From positions 2,790,001 to 2,854,000 of the forward strand of contig NZ_CP071405.1 of the NCBI RefSeq assembly GCF_022647325.1: a stretch of DNA of 64,000 bases, given 5' to 3'. The translations under genes were made by a program, and so were the position numbers. Below, piece after piece: positions 39,913 through 50,828 of this stretch (position 1 is its first letter; each line of letters begins with the position of its first letter). This stretch comes from Pantoea deleyi. Its GTDB lineage: Bacteria > Pseudomonadota > Gammaproteobacteria > Enterobacterales > Enterobacteriaceae. Under the pieces are notes generated by a model, which ran no database searches, had not been told where the DNA came from, and was given only the letters and a program-made list of their open reading frames with translations.

Positions 39913-42720
39913 TTAATTAACGTTCAGCGCGTCATTAACCAGGTCTTGCTGCTGTTGTTGGTGTACGGACATGTAACCCACGGCCGGTGAAGCCGAGGCC
40001 GGGCGGCCGGCATAACGTAAAGTGGCACCAAACGGCACGACTTCACGGAAGTGATGCTGACTGCAATACCAGGCGCCCTGATTCAGCGGCTCTTCCTGGC
40101 ACCAGACAAAGTCCTGTACGTGAGAATACGCTTTTAATGCTTCCTGCACCGCCTGGTGCGGGAACGGATAAAGCTGCTCGATGCGGACGATAGCCACATC
40201 GGTCTGCTCGTTTTTACGACGCTGCTCCAGCAGGTCGTAATAAACTTTACCGGAACAGAGCACAACACGTTTCACGCGCTGCGGATCCAGATCGTCAATC
40301 TCACCAATGGCTGGCTGGAAGCTGCCATTCGCCAGCTCATCCAGCGTAGAGATCGCCAGCGGATGACGCAGCAGCGATTTCGGTGACATCACGATCAGCG
40401 GACGACGCATACCGCGCAGCGCCTGACGACGCAGCATGTGGTAAACCTGCGCCGGCGTGGACGGCACGCAGACCTGCATGTTCTGCTCAGCGCAGAGCTG
40501 CAGATAGCGTTCCAGACGCGCCGAGGAGTGCTCCGGACCCTGACCTTCATAGCCGTGCGGCAGCAGCATGACCAGGCCACACATCCGGCCCCACTTCTGC
40601 TCGCCGGAGCTGATGAACTGGTCGATAACAACCTGAGCACCGTTGGCGAAGTCACCAAACTGCGCTTCCCAGATGGTCAGGATGCGCGGCTCTGCGGTGG
40701 CGTAGCCATATTCGAATGCCAGCACCGCCTCTTCGGAGAGCACGGAGTCCCAGACTTTGAACTGACCCTGGCCGCTGTGCACATGGTGCAGAGGGGTGTA
40801 GGTCGAACCGTTAGACTGGTTGTGCACCACCGCGTGGCGATGGAAGAAGGTGCCGCGACCGCTATCTTCGCCCGACAGGCGCACCGGAATGCCCTCATCC
40901 ACCAGCGTGGCGTAGGCCAGGTTCTCCGCGCCGCCCCAGTCAAAGGCTTTCTCGCCTTCGGCCATCAGACGACGGTCGTTGTAGATTTTGGCAACGCGCG
41001 ACTGCACTTCCACCTCTTCAGGCACCTGGCTGATACGCAGCGCCAGCTCCTTCAGACGTTTCATCTCAACCTGGGCCGGATAAGGCTCGTCCCACTCATG
41101 GTTCAGGTAAGGCGACCAGGTAAAGGAGTGCAGGCTCATCGGACGCCATTCCGGCACCACACATTCGCCCGCATCCAGCGCGTCGCGATAAAGATTGACC
41201 ATCTCGGTCGCATCTTCCTGCGTGGCGATGGCTTCGCTTTCCAGACGGTCAGCGTAGATTTTACGCGGCGTCGGGTGTTTTTTGATTTTCTGGTACATCA
41301 GCGGCTGCGTCGCACTTGGCTCATCCGCCTCGTTGTGACCATGACGGCGATAGCAGACCAGATCGATAAACACATCACGCTTAAAGGTGTTGCGGTAGTC
41401 GAGCGCCAGACGGGTCACAAACGCGACGGCTTCCGGATCGTCCGCGTTGACGTGGAAGATCGGGGCCAGCACCATTTTACCGATGTCGGTGCAGTAAGGG
41501 GTTGAACGCGCATCTTTCGGGTTGGAGGTGGTGAAGCCAACCTGGTTGTTGATGACGATGCGAACGGTGCCGCCCACTTCATAACCGCGCGCCTGAGACA
41601 TGTTCAGGGTTTCCTGCACCACGCCCTGGCCGATAACGGCCGCATCACCGTGGATGGTGATCGGTAACACTTTATTGCTGGCGGGTTCATCCAGACGGTC
41701 CAGACGGGCGCGCACAGATCCCATCACAACCGGGCTGACGATCTCCAGGTGCGACGGGTTAAACGCCAGCGCCAGGTGAACCAGGCCGCCTTCGGTTTCC
41801 ACGTCTGAGGAGAAGCCCATGTGGTACTTCACGTCACCGGTGCCAAGATGCTCTTTGTGCTTACCGGCGAACTCGTCGAACAGATCCTGAGGCTTTTTGC
41901 CCAGCACGTTGATCAGCACGTTGAGACGGCCACGGTGCGCCATTCCCAGTACGACTTCACGGGTGCCGCTTTTACCGGCGTGACGGATCATCTCGCGCAG
42001 CATTGGCACCAGCGCATCGCCGCCTTCCAGCGAGAAGCGTTTGGCTCCCGGGAATTTCGCGCCCAGGTATTTTTCCAGCCCTTCTGCCGCGGTCAGCTCT
42101 TTCAGGAAACCTTTCTTCTCTTCGTTGCTGAACGCTGCACGGCCCGCGACGGATTCAAGACGCTGCTGGATCCAGCGTTTCTCGTCCGTGTTGTTGATGT
42201 GCATATACTCTGCACCGATTGAGCCGCAGTAAGTCTGGGTCAGCGCCTCGAAGAGATCGGCCAGCTTCATGGTCTCTTTGCCGATGGCGAAAGAGCCGAC
42301 GTTAAAGCTTTCCTGAAAATCGGCCTCAGTCAGATCGTGAAAAGCGGGATCGAGATCGGCGACCCGATCCTGTTTCCACAGGCCGAGCGGATCGAGATTG
42401 GCATGCTGATGGCCGCGGAAACGAAACGCGTTGATCAGCTGCAGCACTTTCACTTGCTTGGAGTTGGTTTCCGGATCGGAGAGAGATGAGGTGTAACGAG
42501 ATGCGTCTTTCGCCAGGCGACGGAAGTACTCACGTGTGGTGGAGTGAAACTGCTCAGGTTTCATTCCGGTGCCCGGTAACTGTTGGAACATCGAGCGCCA
42601 CACTGCATCGACAGAGTCAGGATCGGTCAGGAAATCCTCATAGAGCTGCTCTATGTAAGACTGATTCGCGCCGGCCAGCCAGGAAGAGTCCAGCCAGGGC
42701 TTCATCGCGCTGTTCTGCAT
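39913..42720 (-). CDS. sucA: 2-oxoglutarate dehydrogenase E1
   Basis: Thiamine-diphosphate-dependent decarboxylase of the complex, 935 residues (E. coli 933). The N-terminal region YIEQLYEDFLTDPDSVDA, the GMAHRGRLNVLINVLGK segment and the ThDP site around GDAAVIGQGVVQET are visible. It is separated from sdhB by 200 bp that contain a hairpin, so suc genes may be partly uncoupled from sdh. Confidence 0.97.
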   Translation of the reverse strand: MQNSAMKPWLDSSWLAGANQSYIEQLYEDFLTDPDSVDAVWRSMFQQLPGTGMKPEQFHSTTREYFRRLAKDASRYTSSLSDPETNSKQVKVLQLINAFRFRGHQHANLDPLGLWKQDRVADLDPAFHDLTEADFQESFNVGSFAIGKETMKLADLFEALTQTYCGSIGAEYMHINNTDEKRWIQQRLESVAGRAAFSNEEKKGFLKELTAAEGLEKYLGAKFPGAKRFSLEGGDALVPMLREMIRHAGKSGTREVVLGMAHRGRLNVLINVLGKKPQDLFDEFAGKHKEHLGTGDVKYHMGFSSDVETEGGLVHLALAFNPSHLEIVSPVVMGSVRARLDRLDEPASNKVLPITIHGDAAVIGQGVVQETLNMSQARGYEVGGTVRIVINNQVGFTTSNPKDARSTPYCTDIGKMVLAPIFHVNADDPEAVAFVTRLALDYRNTFKRDVFIDLVCYRRHGHNEADEPSATQPLMYQKIKKHPTPRKIYADRLESEAIATQEDATEMVNLYRDALDAGECVVPEWRPMSLHSFTWSPYLNHEWDEPYPAQVEMKRLKELALRISQVPEEVEVQSRVAKIYNDRRLMAEGEKAFDWGGAENLAYATLVDEGIPVRLSGEDSGRGTFFHRHAVVHNQSNGSTYTPLHHVHSGQGQFKVWDSVLSEEAVLAFEYGYATAEPRILTIWEAQFGDFANGAQVVIDQFISSGEQKWGRMCGLVMLLPHGYEGQGPEHSSARLERYLQLCAEQNMQVCVPSTPAQVYHMLRRQALRGMRRPLIVMSPKSLLRHPLAISTLDELANGSFQPAIGEIDDLDPQRVKRVVLCSGKVYYDLLEQRRKNEQTDVAIVRIEQLYPFPHQAVQEALKAYSHVQDFVWCQEEPLNQGAWYCSQHHFREVVPFGATLRYAGRPASASPAVGYMSVHQQQQQDLVNDALNVN

Positions 42721-42889
42721 TGTGATCCCTTAAGCATTGCTATGCTTTTTTGAGGTTTCATTTGTTGCCGCTTTCGCGGTTTGCCGTAGTGAGTTCAGCG
42801 ATACGAGCACTCTGCGCAGCGCGCGTGGCCCGTAAGGGAACCTTTGTAAACGTGGTCATCACCGCGCTTACAGAGGCTTCCGTAAAACA

Positions 42890-42910
42890 CCGGGAACCTG
42901 AGGTTCCCGG
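42890..42910 (-). other. hairpin between sdhB and sucA
   Basis: The 9-bp stem CCGGGAACC-tga-GGTTCCCGG lies 10 bp after the sdhB stop (minus strand), followed on that strand by a short TGTTTTA stretch. It may attenuate transcription or protect the sdh part of the mRNA from 3' decay. The remaining 170 bp to sucA contain no gene. Confidence 0.6.
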
Positions 42911-42920
42911 CAGTGAAACA

Positions 42921-43637
42921 CTATGCGCCGCGCTGCAGCAGCATCGACTTGATATGGCCGATGGCGCGCGTCGGGTTCAGCCCTTTCGGGCAGACGCTCA
43001 CACAGTTCATGATGCTGTGGCAGCGGAATACGCTGAACGCATCATTCAGATTGTCGAGGCGCGACTCGGTTTCGGTGTCGCGGCTGTCAATCAGGAAGCG
43101 GTACGCGGCCAGCAGACCGGCAGGACCAATGAACTTCTCCGGGTTCCACCAGAATGACGGGCATGAGGTAGAGCAGCAGGCACAGAGAATACATTCATAC
43201 AGGCCATCCAGGTGCTCGCGCTCATCCGGTGACTGCAGATGCTCGCGTGCTGGCGGATTTTCCCCATTATTCAACAGGAAAGGCTTAATTTTCTCATATT
43301 GAGCATAAAACTGGCTCATGTCCACGACCAGGTCGCGCACCACCGGCAGACCGGGTAACGGACGGATAACAATTTTCTGTTTGCCGTTGCCCAGGGCTGA
43401 AACCGGCGTAATGCAGGCCAGGCCGTTCTTGCCGTTCATGTTGAGGCCATCGGAGCCGCAGACGCCTTCGCGGCAGGAGCGACGAAACGCCAGCGTCGGA
43501 TCTTTCTCTTTCAGGCGAATCAGCGCGTCCAGCAGCATCATGTCGCGGCCATCTTCCGATTCCAGGGTGTAATCCTGCATCCGTGGCTTGTCGTCAACGT
43601 CCGGATTGTAGCGATAAATGGAAAACTCGAGTCTCAT
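42921..43637 (-). CDS. sdhB: succinate dehydrogenase iron-sulfur subunit
   Basis: Iron-sulfur protein of complex II, 238 residues. The [2Fe-2S] ligands are in CREGVCGSDGLNMNG with a later Cys in NGLACI; the [4Fe-4S] and [3Fe-4S] ligands are in CILCACCSTSCP and CHSIMNCVSVCPKG. It transfers electrons from SdhA to the quinone site formed with SdhC and SdhD. Confidence 0.98.
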   Translation of the reverse strand: MRLEFSIYRYNPDVDDKPRMQDYTLESEDGRDMMLLDALIRLKEKDPTLAFRRSCREGVCGSDGLNMNGKNGLACITPVSALGNGKQKIVIRPLPGLPVVRDLVVDMSQFYAQYEKIKPFLLNNGENPPAREHLQSPDEREHLDGLYECILCACCSTSCPSFWWNPEKFIGPAGLLAAYRFLIDSRDTETESRLDNLNDAFSVFRCHSIMNCVSVCPKGLNPTRAIGHIKSMLLQRGA

Positions 43638-43651
43638 GATCGTCTCCGAAA

Positions 43652-45418
43652 TTAGTAGGTACGCACTTTCGGCGGGAAGGCCGCGCGCAGTTTCGGCTGC
43701 ATGTTCACCTCACGGCGCGTCATGCTTTCGGTTTCCGGGACATAAAGACTGTGGCACAGCCAGTTTTCATCATCACGATCCGGGAAGTCGAAGCGACTGT
43801 GGGCACCGCGGCTCTCGGTGCGATAGTTCGCCGCCACCGCCGTGGCATACGCCGTCTCCATCAGGTTATCCAGCTCCAGACACTCAATACGCTGCGTGTT
43901 GAAATCCGGTGAGCGGTCATCCAGACGGGCTGACTTCAGGCGCTGACGAATCTCTTTCAGCTCTTCCAGTCCCTGCGCCATCGCTTCGCCTTCGCGGAAC
44001 ACAGAGAAGTTGTTCTGCATGCAGCGCTGCAGCGCTTTGCGAATCTCAACCGGGTCTTCACCGGTGGTGTTGTTTTCCCAGCGGTTGAAGCGAGCCATCG
44101 CCACGTCAATTTCATCTTCGGTGGCATCGCGCAGTTCGCCCTGCTCCTGGATACTCTCCAGCAGATGCAGACCGGCTGCACGACCAAAGACCACCAGGTC
44201 GAGCAGTGAGTTACCGCCCAGACGGTTAGCGCCGTGCACCGAGACGCAGGCGATTTCACCCACGGCGAACAGGCCCGGGATCACCACATCTTCGCCCTGC
44301 TCATTCACGCGCAGCGCCTGGCCAGTCACTTTGGTCGGAATACCGCCCATCATGTAGTGACAGGTCGGGATCACCGGAATCGGTTCTTTAATCGGGTCGG
44401 CGTGCGCAAAGGTGCGCGACAGCTCAAGGATGCCCGGCAGACGGGATTCCAGCACCTCTTTACCCAGGTGGTCGAGTTTCAGTTTAATGTGCGGGCCCCA
44501 CGGACCGTCACAGCCGCGACCTTCACGGATTTCGATCATCATTGAGCGCGCAACCACATCGCGGCCCGCCAGGTCTTTGGCGTTCGGCGCATAACGCTCC
44601 ATGAAGCGTTCGCCATGTTTGTTCAGCAGATAGCCACCTTCACCACGGCAGCCTTCGGTCACCAGGACGCCCGCGCCTGCAATACCGGTCGGGTGGAACT
44701 GCCACATCTCCATATCCTGCACCGGCACGCCAGCGCGCAGTGCCATACCGACGCCGTCACCGGTGTTGATATGAGCATTGGTGGTGGACTGATAGATACG
44801 GCCCGCGCCGCCGGTCGCCAGAATGGTCGCTTTCGCTTTGAAGTAGACCGTTTCGCCGGTTTCGATGCAGATAGCCGTACAGCCGACCACCGCACCATCG
44901 GCGTTTTTCACCAGATCCAGCGCATACCATTCCGAGAAGATAGTGGTTTTGTTCTTCAGGTTCTGCTGATAAAGGGTGTGCAGCAGGGCGTGACCGGTAC
45001 GGTCAGCGGCGGCCGCCGTACGTGCCGCCTGCTCGCCACCGAAATTCTTCGACTGGCCGCCAAACGGACGCTGATAGACGCGACCATCTTCCAGACGGGA
45101 AAACGGCAGGCCCATGTGCTCCAGCTCCAGAATCGCTTCCGGGCCGGTTTTACACATATATTCGATCGCGTCCTGGTCACCGATATAGTCGGAACCTTTG
45201 ACGGTGTCGTACATGTGCCATTCCCAGTTATCTTCATGGGTGTTACCCAGCGCAACGGTAATACCGCCCTGCGCAGATACGGTGTGGGAACGGGTCGGGA
45301 AAACTTTAGACAGCAGCGCACAGCTCTGGCCACCCTGGGAGATTTGCAGAGCGGCACGCATACCTGCGCCACCTGCGCCGATCACCACGGCATCAAACTC
45401 TCTGATTGGCAAACTCAT
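43652..45418 (-). CDS. sdhA: succinate dehydrogenase flavoprotein subunit
   Basis: Catalytic flavoprotein of complex II, 588 residues as in E. coli. The N-terminal dinucleotide fold [14 protein letters not shown] is followed by His45 ([11 protein letters not shown]), which binds FAD covalently; the substrate-site motif [19 protein letters not shown] is also present. It begins directly after the sdhD stop with no spacer. Confidence 0.98.
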   Translation of the reverse strand: MSLPIREFDAVVIGAGGAGMRAALQISQGGQSCALLSKVFPTRSHTVSAQGGITVALGNTHEDNWEWHMYDTVKGSDYIGDQDAIEYMCKTGPEAILELEHMGLPFSRLEDGRVYQRPFGGQSKNFGGEQAARTAAAADRTGHALLHTLYQQNLKNKTTIFSEWYALDLVKNADGAVVGCTAICIETGETVYFKAKATILATGGAGRIYQSTTNAHINTGDGVGMALRAGVPVQDMEMWQFHPTGIAGAGVLVTEGCRGEGGYLLNKHGERFMERYAPNAKDLAGRDVVARSMMIEIREGRGCDGPWGPHIKLKLDHLGKEVLESRLPGILELSRTFAHADPIKEPIPVIPTCHYMMGGIPTKVTGQALRVNEQGEDVVIPGLFAVGEIACVSVHGANRLGGNSLLDLVVFGRAAGLHLLESIQEQGELRDATEDEIDVAMARFNRWENNTTGEDPVEIRKALQRCMQNNFSVFREGEAMAQGLEELKEIRQRLKSARLDDRSPDFNTQRIECLELDNLMETAYATAVAANYRTESRGAHSRFDFPDRDDENWLCHSLYVPETESMTRREVNMQPKLRAAFPPKVRTY

Positions 45419-45766
45419 TTACACACCCCACACCACAACAAAGCCATAAATCGCATACCACAACAGCGCCACGACAATCACAAACTGCAACAACAGACGG
45501 GTTGGCAGCGATTTAACGTAGTCTGTTAACACCTGCCACATCCCAATCCAGCCGTGGATCAGAATAGAGAACAGCGTCAGCAGCGTGAACACTTTGGTGA
45601 AGGCGGAGGCAAAGAAGCCACGCCACAGATCATAGGTCAGCGTGTCTGTCATCACCACGAAACCGAGGATGTAGACGATGTAGAGCGTAATAAGAATTGC
45701 AGTTGCCCGCAGCAGCAGCCAGTCCTGAATGCCGTTGCGACCCAACGCGGATGCATTGCTTACCAT
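45419..45766 (-). CDS. sdhD: succinate dehydrogenase membrane anchor SdhD
   Basis: Membrane anchor of complex II, 115 residues with three spans. It helps bind haem b and ubiquinone; the residues [15 protein letters not shown] and [18 protein letters not shown] contain the conserved positions. The start overlaps sdhC by seven bases. Confidence 0.96.
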   Translation of the reverse strand: MVSNASALGRNGIQDWLLLRATAILITLYIVYILGFVVMTDTLTYDLWRGFFASAFTKVFTLLTLFSILIHGWIGMWQVLTDYVKSLPTRLLLQFVIVVALLWYAIYGFVVVWGV

Positions 45767-46149
45767 ACGAGGACTCCCGCCAGAATTGCCAGCACGACAG
45801 TGATCACAAAAGTTACATGCGCTGAACGCTTACCCACCTGCAGCGTTTCAGCCAGATAACCAAAATCCATCAACATATGACGAATCCCGCTCACCGCGTG
45901 ATAGGCCAGCGCAGTCAGGATGCCCCACATGATGAACTTCGCGAAGAAGCCATCCATAATGGACGCAGCATGCTGGAAACCTTCAGGAGAGGAGAGAGAG
46001 AGACCGAGCAACCACAGCAGGATGCCAATGGCAACCAGGGTGATGACGCCGGAGACGCGGTGAAGAATGGACGATATTGCAGTAACGGGAAACCGGATCG
46101 TCGAGAGATCCAAGTTGACAGGTCTTTGTTTTTTCACGGTTTTGCCCAC
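45760..46149 (-). CDS. sdhC: succinate dehydrogenase cytochrome b556 subunit
   Basis: Large membrane anchor, 129 residues as in E. coli. The signature [20 protein letters not shown] and haem ligand His in [20 protein letters not shown] are present. It uses a GTG start at 46149; a second GTG at 46137 would remove four residues, but the length match favours the first. It is first in sdhCDAB and diverges from gltA. Confidence 0.95.
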   Translation of the reverse strand: MGKTVKKQRPVNLDLSTIRFPVTAISSILHRVSGVITLVAIGILLWLLGLSLSSPEGFQHAASIMDGFFAKFIMWGILTALAYHAVSGIRHMLMDFGYLAETLQVGKRSAHVTFVITVVLAILAGVLVW

Positions 46150-46782
46150 ACAGCCTTTTTTATTTTGCTTCCTCCGGACCTGAGGCGGAGTCTAATCACA
46201 ACGCGTGGCAGACTTTAACCGTCACCAAAAAAGCAACATCCAGTGTTAAGTGACGCGGTAATAAACGCTGGGTGGCTCCTGGTGTCAGGGTGTTCCGGAG
46301 ACCTGGCGGAAGTATAGGAGGATCACATTCTGATTACAATTCCCCTACAAACTCTTTGGTATATTTTGGGTGGAACAGTGATCCGACTCACGATTTTCAC
46401 AATTGATACAATTTTAATTATCTGATTTGACAATAGTTCAACAATTCAGTTACAAACTAAGCCTGTAAATTCCTATGATGCACAAAAGTTATGGGGATAC
46501 ACTTTCCCCTAAGCGCAAGTTATGTAACATTGCGATAATGAGCATTAAAAAGCATCAGGTTATTGGTTACCAAGAAGTTATATCCTGACCGGATCTTTAA
46601 CAACCGCGATATGCAGCATGTCCATGGCTCACCGGTTCCTCCCGTGGAACGCGCCGCTCACTCTGTACCCTGCACCCGCTTCACCCCCGCAGAGTGATAC
46701 TGTGTAGTTTTGCCAACCGCAACATGAACGCGTTTCAGGTGTCTAAAGATCCTTACCTACATAAGGCGCTATGGAGACGAAA
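46150..46782. promoter_or_regulatory. divergent sdhC-gltA control region
   Basis: A 633-bp gap without a gene, AT-rich from 46310 to 46570, between the two divergent TCA transcripts. A candidate CRP site, AGTGA-tccgac-TCACG (46377-46391), has both GTGA/TCAC half sites with the correct N6 spacing. TTGACA at 46427-46432 could be a -35 element toward gltA, but the matching -10 is poor. As in E. coli, ArcA control of both directions is likely, but I could not place boxes securely. Confidence 0.55.
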
Positions 46783-48066
46783 ATGACAGATAAAAAAGTA
46801 ACGCTAACCCTGCAAGATGGAACATCTGTGGAGCTGGACGTGCTGAAGGGCACGCTGGGCCAGGATGTGGTTGATGTCCGCGCTCTGGGTTCAAGTGGCC
46901 TGTTCACCTTCGATCCCGGTTTCACTTCTACAGCGTCCTGCGAATCTAAAATCACTTTCATCGATGGTGATGAAGGCATCCTGCTGCACCGGGGTTTCCC
47001 GATTTCTGAGCTGGCCACCCACTCTAACTATCTGGAAGTCTGTTACATCCTGCTGAATGGCGAAGCGCCAAATCAGAAGCAGTTCGACGAGTTCCGTACC
47101 ACCGTTACCCGCCACACCATGATTCATGAGCAGATTACCCGTCTGTTCCACGGCTTCCGCCGTGACTCCCACCCGATGGCAGTAATGTGCGGTGTCACCG
47201 GTGCACTGGCAGCGTTTTACCACGATTCACTGGATGTAAACATTGAGCGCCACCGCGAAATCGCGGCATTCCGTCTGCTGTCGAAAATGCCGACCATGGC
47301 GGCGATGTGTTACAAATATTCTATCGGCCAGCCTTTTGTCTATCCGCGCAACGACCTCTCCTATGCCGGTAATTTCCTGCATATGATGTTCGCCACGCCG
47401 TGCGAAGAGTACAAGGTGAACCCGGTGCTGGAACGCGCAATGGACCGTATCCTGATCCTGCATGCGGACCATGAGCAGAACGCCTCCACCTCTACCGTCC
47501 GTACCGCCGGCTCAAGCGGCGCGAATCCGTTTGCCTGTATCGCGGCAGGTATCGCCTCCCTGTGGGGACCGGCACACGGCGGAGCCAACGAAGCGACGCT
47601 GCGTATGCTGGAAGAGATCAGCACCGTTGAGCACATTCCGGAGTTTGTGAAACGCGCCAAAGACAAGAATGACTCTTTCCGTCTGATGGGCTTTGGTCAC
47701 CGCGTTTACAAAAACTACGATCCCCGCGCAACCGTGATGCGCGATACCTGCCATGAAGTGCTGAATGAGCTGGGTATGAAGGATGACCTGCTGGAAGTGG
47801 CGATGGAGCTGGAACACATTGCGCTGAACGACCCCTACTTCATCGAGCGTAAACTCTATCCAAACGTGGACTTCTACTCCGGTATTATCCTGAAAGCGAT
47901 GGGGATTCCTTCCTCCATGTTTACGGTGATCTTCGCGATGGCCCGTACCGTTGGCTGGATTGCACACTGGAAAGAGATGCACGACGAAGGCATGAAGATT
48001 GCCCGTCCGCGCCAGCTCTACACCGGCTATACCGAGCGCGCGTTTACTTCACAGCTGAAGAAGTAA
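46783..48066 (+). CDS. gltA: citrate synthase (type II)
   Basis: Condenses acetyl-CoA with oxaloacetate. From the ATG at 46783 it has 427 residues, exactly the E. coli length; an in-frame ATG at 46771 lies before the GGAGA ribosome-binding site (46773-46777) and is rejected. The NADH-sensitive type II N-terminal domain, [19 protein letters not shown] and the active-site region [11 protein letters not shown] and [14 protein letters not shown] are present. Confidence 0.98.
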   Translation: MTDKKVTLTLQDGTSVELDVLKGTLGQDVVDVRALGSSGLFTFDPGFTSTASCESKITFIDGDEGILLHRGFPISELATHSNYLEVCYILLNGEAPNQKQFDEFRTTVTRHTMIHEQITRLFHGFRRDSHPMAVMCGVTGALAAFYHDSLDVNIERHREIAAFRLLSKMPTMAAMCYKYSIGQPFVYPRNDLSYAGNFLHMMFATPCEEYKVNPVLERAMDRILILHADHEQNASTSTVRTAGSSGANPFACIAAGIASLWGPAHGGANEATLRMLEEISTVEHIPEFVKRAKDKNDSFRLMGFGHRVYKNYDPRATVMRDTCHEVLNELGMKDDLLEVAMELEHIALNDPYFIERKLYPNVDFYSGIILKAMGIPSSMFTVIFAMARTVGWIAHWKEMHDEGMKIARPRQLYTGYTERAFTSQLKK

Positions 48067-48360
48067 GATCCGGGGCGGAGCGCAATCTCCGCCCGATGGC
48101 TTTGTCATGCCCGGACGCTTCGCGGTACGCCTGCGTTGAGAACGGAAAGTTCGGAATGGGGTGAAAGCCCTTATCCCGGACACGCCCGTTCCGCAGGGCT
48201 ACGCACCGCCCGGAGGGGCGTCCGTTGCGTGACCTGAAAACGCGCCCGGCGTGTTATTCCGGGCGCGGGACGGCTTTCTCGGCGGCCCCCCGTCCCTGCG
48301 CGGCAGACTTCGCCCGTTTTGCCGCCGTCTGATCCTGCGCGTCTCGCTTTATTCCTCTTC
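48067..48360. other. GC-rich, hairpin-dense interval between gltA and nei
   Basis: 294 bp between convergent genes with no coding sequence I can support. It begins with the likely gltA terminator stem (48073-48094, GGGCGGAG-cgcaat-CTCCGCCC, no T tract). Further stems are CGCGCCCGG / CCGGGCGCG (48241-48267) and a GGGACGG / CCGTCCC pair beyond it. It may hold mRNA 3' structures for both genes or an unannotated RNA. Confidence 0.55.
48073..48094 (+). terminator. likely 3' stem of gltA transcript
   Basis: An 8-bp GC-rich stem with a six-base loop, six bases after the gltA stop. The following sequence (GATGGCTTTG) lacks a proper T tract, so this may be a processing or stability stem rather than a strong intrinsic terminator. 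Confidence 0.5.
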
Positions 48361-49149
48361 TTATCGCTGACAGCCCGGACACCAGTAGAATGGCCGTGAC
48401 GACAGCGTGCCCTTTTCAACCACCGTGCCACAGCGCCGACATTTTTTGCCCTGGCGATGAAACACTTCAAACTGAAACGCCGCTTCCTCATGATATTTCT
48501 TCATGGTGCCGCGCATCCGGTAGGCGTGACGCGGCACCGACAGCAGCGCCTCGCTGAATGCAGTCAGCTGGTCCTCACTGAGATCCTGCGCCCGATGGTG
48601 CGGCAGCAGCTGCGCCAGCCAGAGAATTTCGGCGCGCAGGTAGTTACCCAGCCCGGCCAGAAACGCCTGATCCAGCAGCAGGCCGCTGAACTGCCGACGG
48701 CGGAAACGGGGCGACAGCAGCCGCTCACGCACCTCTTCCACGGTCAGGTCACGGCTCAGCACATCCGGCCCGATACGGTTCAGGAACGGATGCGCCGCCA
48801 GGGTATCGGCGTTAAGCAGTTCAATATCGGAAGCGCTGTAAAGCAGAATTGCTTTGCCCGCCGTCGCCAGCCGCACCCGCAGCTGACGGGTGGTATTGAG
48901 CTCAGTATCGGGTTTCACAATCCGCCAGATACCGTAGAGCTGGTTATGGCTGTAGAGCGTCAGGCCGTTGCTGAAATGTGTCAGCAGCGCCTTGCCCCGC
49001 GTTTCAATGGCCTGCACCTGCTCACCAATCAACGCCGGTTCATAAGTCTTAAGTTGCGGAAACGCGAACCACGCTTCCGTTAACGGCTGCCCCACAATAG
49101 CGGCTTCGAGCTTATCCGCCACGCGGCGGATTTCCGGTCCTTCAGGCAT
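48361..49149 (-). CDS. nei: endonuclease VIII (oxidised pyrimidine glycosylase)
   Basis: Fpg/Nei-family base-excision glycosylase and AP lyase, 262 residues. The catalytic Pro2 and Glu3 start MPEGPEIRR, the helix-two-turn-helix includes [16 protein letters not shown], and the zinc finger has [11 protein letters not shown] and WCPGCQ at the C-terminus. It repairs thymine glycol and related lesions. It lies 11 bp after pcp; in E. coli nei follows pxpA directly, so the three genes between are an insertion relative to that layout. Confidence 0.96.
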   Translation of the reverse strand: MPEGPEIRRVADKLEAAIVGQPLTEAWFAFPQLKTYEPALIGEQVQAIETRGKALLTHFSNGLTLYSHNQLYGIWRIVKPDTELNTTRQLRVRLATAGKAILLYSASDIELLNADTLAAHPFLNRIGPDVLSRDLTVEEVRERLLSPRFRRRQFSGLLLDQAFLAGLGNYLRAEILWLAQLLPHHRAQDLSEDQLTAFSEALLSVPRHAYRMRGTMKKYHEEAAFQFEVFHRQGKKCRRCGTVVEKGTLSSRPFYWCPGCQR

Positions 49150-49160
49150 CGTTCATCCTC

Positions 49161-49808
49161 TTAGTGGGTGGCACCGCCAGCCTCTTTAATGTCGTCGCCG
49201 GTCTCCAGCGTGACCCGAACGGCAATCTCCAGCGCCTGAATAATGGTCGCCAGCGCCATGCTCGGTGCGCCGGGGTGCTTCGCCGCCTGTTCAGGCAGAT
49301 ACGGGATATGGATAAAGCCGCCCCGCGCCGGGCTCTCCTGCTGCTGAAGCCAGTGCAGCAGGCCATACATCACCCGGTTACAGGTAAAGGTGCCCGCCGT
49401 CTGCGACACCGACGCCGGAATGCCCGCCTCCCGCACGGCGGAGACGATCGCCTTAATAGGCAACCGCGAAAAATAGGCGGCCGGCCCGCCAGCCACCACG
49501 GGTTCATCGACGGGCTGATGCCCGCGGTTATCCGGAATGCGGGCGTCATCGACATTAATGCCGATACGCTCGACGGTGATGTCGCTGCGACCGCCCGCCT
49601 GTCCCACCGACAGCACCACATCCGGTCTGATTTCCGCCAGCGCCTGGTTCAGCACGCCGAGGACCTCACGGAAGACCACGGGCAACTGGCGGATGACGAT
49701 CTTCGCCCCGCCGATCGCTTTGCCCTCCAGCGTCCGCACCGCTTCCCACGAAGGATTAATCGTTTCACCGCCAAAAGGTTCAAAGGCTGTTATCAGGACC
49801 GTTTTCAT
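49161..49808 (-). CDS. pcp: pyroglutamyl peptidase I
   Basis: Cysteine peptidase (C15) that removes N-terminal pyroglutamate from peptides, 215 residues. The catalytic triad is visible: Glu80 ([10 protein letters not shown]), Cys143 ([11 protein letters not shown]) and His168 ([10 protein letters not shown]). It follows the DUF979 gene by six bases and precedes nei. Its product, 5-oxoproline, is the substrate of the 5-oxoprolinase PxpABC encoded just upstream, which gives a coherent metabolic route to glutamate. Confidence 0.96.
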   Translation of the reverse strand: MKTVLITAFEPFGGETINPSWEAVRTLEGKAIGGAKIVIRQLPVVFREVLGVLNQALAEIRPDVVLSVGQAGGRSDITVERIGINVDDARIPDNRGHQPVDEPVVAGGPAAYFSRLPIKAIVSAVREAGIPASVSQTAGTFTCNRVMYGLLHWLQQQESPARGGFIHIPYLPEQAAKHPGAPSMALATIIQALEIAVRVTLETGDDIKEAGGATH

Positions 49809-49814
49809 GCTGCC

Positions 49815-50828
49815 TCACAGAAACATCAGGAAATAGAGCAGAAAAATGTTAACAATTAACAGTAGCACACCGGTCGGAATCTGAGCCCTGATCACCGCGT
49901 TTCGGTTGGGCAGTTCCAGCAGCGCCGCCGGGACAATATTGAAGTTGGCCGCCATCGGCGTCATCAGCGTGCCACAGTAGCCGGAGAACATGCCAATCGC
50001 CGCCATCACCGCCGGGTTGCCGCCGTGCTGTAGTACCAGAATCGGGATGCCGACGCCTGCGGTGATAATCGGAAAGGCGGCGAAGGCGTTGCCCATGATC
50101 ATGGTTAACAGCGCCATGCCCACGGCATAGACGATGACCGCAATCAGGCGATTGTCCACCGCCAGCCAGGTCTGGGTCAGATGGGAAATCGCGCTGCCGA
50201 CACCGGCGCTGGTAAACAGCAGCCCCAGCGTGGCGAGGATCTGCGGCAGGATAAAGGCCCAGCCTATCGAGTCCAGCAGGCGGCGGGTCTCCTGCATCGA
50301 CTGCACCGGTTTTTCGTGGGTCAGTTTCAGGGCCACCAGCCAGCCCGCCACACAGCCGACCATCATTGAAAAGAGCGTCACCAGCGTCGCGTGATTGCCG
50401 GGTCCGAACACCGAATCCTGCAAGCCGGGAATATGGTTAAACGCCAGCACGCCGACCACGGTAACCACCGGAATCGCCAGCGCGGGCAGGAAGAGCTTAT
50501 TGCGCAGACGCTGCGCGCTGGCCTGCTTCTCCTCTTCGCTGCGCTGATGATAGCGTCCCAGCCGGACGCCGCCCAGGCCCGCAATCAGCGCCATGATCAC
50601 CACCACAACCCCGACCGCAATGTGCAGCGTGCGGGTGCCCGCCGCCAATCCCAGGCCGTGGCTCAGCAGATCCGCCGTCCAGTCACCGATCAGAAAGATC
50701 AGGCCATAGAGCGCCCAGAACAGGCCGGTCGTCAGGCGACGCGGATTCGCGCGGTCACGCCAGGAGAGGATCGCCACCACCAGCAGCATGATGCCTGCCA
50801 GCCACATCAGATACTGTTGCTGAAACAT
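49815..50828 (-). CDS. DUF979-family membrane protein, candidate 5-oxoproline transporter subunit
   Basis: A 337-residue protein with about nine or ten hydrophobic segments, including WLAGIMLLVVAIL at the start and TGVLLLIVNIFLLYFLMFL at the end. The glycine-rich GNAFAAFPIITAGVGIPILV stretch resembles a re-entrant transporter loop. I recognise it as the DUF979 family, which occurs with DUF969 next to pcp in several bacteria. Start and stop overlap the DUF969 gene (TAATG), implying a two-subunit membrane complex. Transport of 5-oxoproline or pyroglutamyl peptides is inferred from neighbours, not shown. Confidence 0.75.
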   Translation of the reverse strand: MFQQQYLMWLAGIMLLVVAILSWRDRANPRRLTTGLFWALYGLIFLIGDWTADLLSHGLGLAAGTRTLHIAVGVVVVIMALIAGLGGVRLGRYHQRSEEEKQASAQRLRNKLFLPALAIPVVTVVGVLAFNHIPGLQDSVFGPGNHATLVTLFSMMVGCVAGWLVALKLTHEKPVQSMQETRRLLDSIGWAFILPQILATLGLLFTSAGVGSAISHLTQTWLAVDNRLIAVIVYAVGMALLTMIMGNAFAAFPIITAGVGIPILVLQHGGNPAVMAAIGMFSGYCGTLMTPMAANFNIVPAALLELPNRNAVIRAQIPTGVLLLIVNIFLLYFLMFL

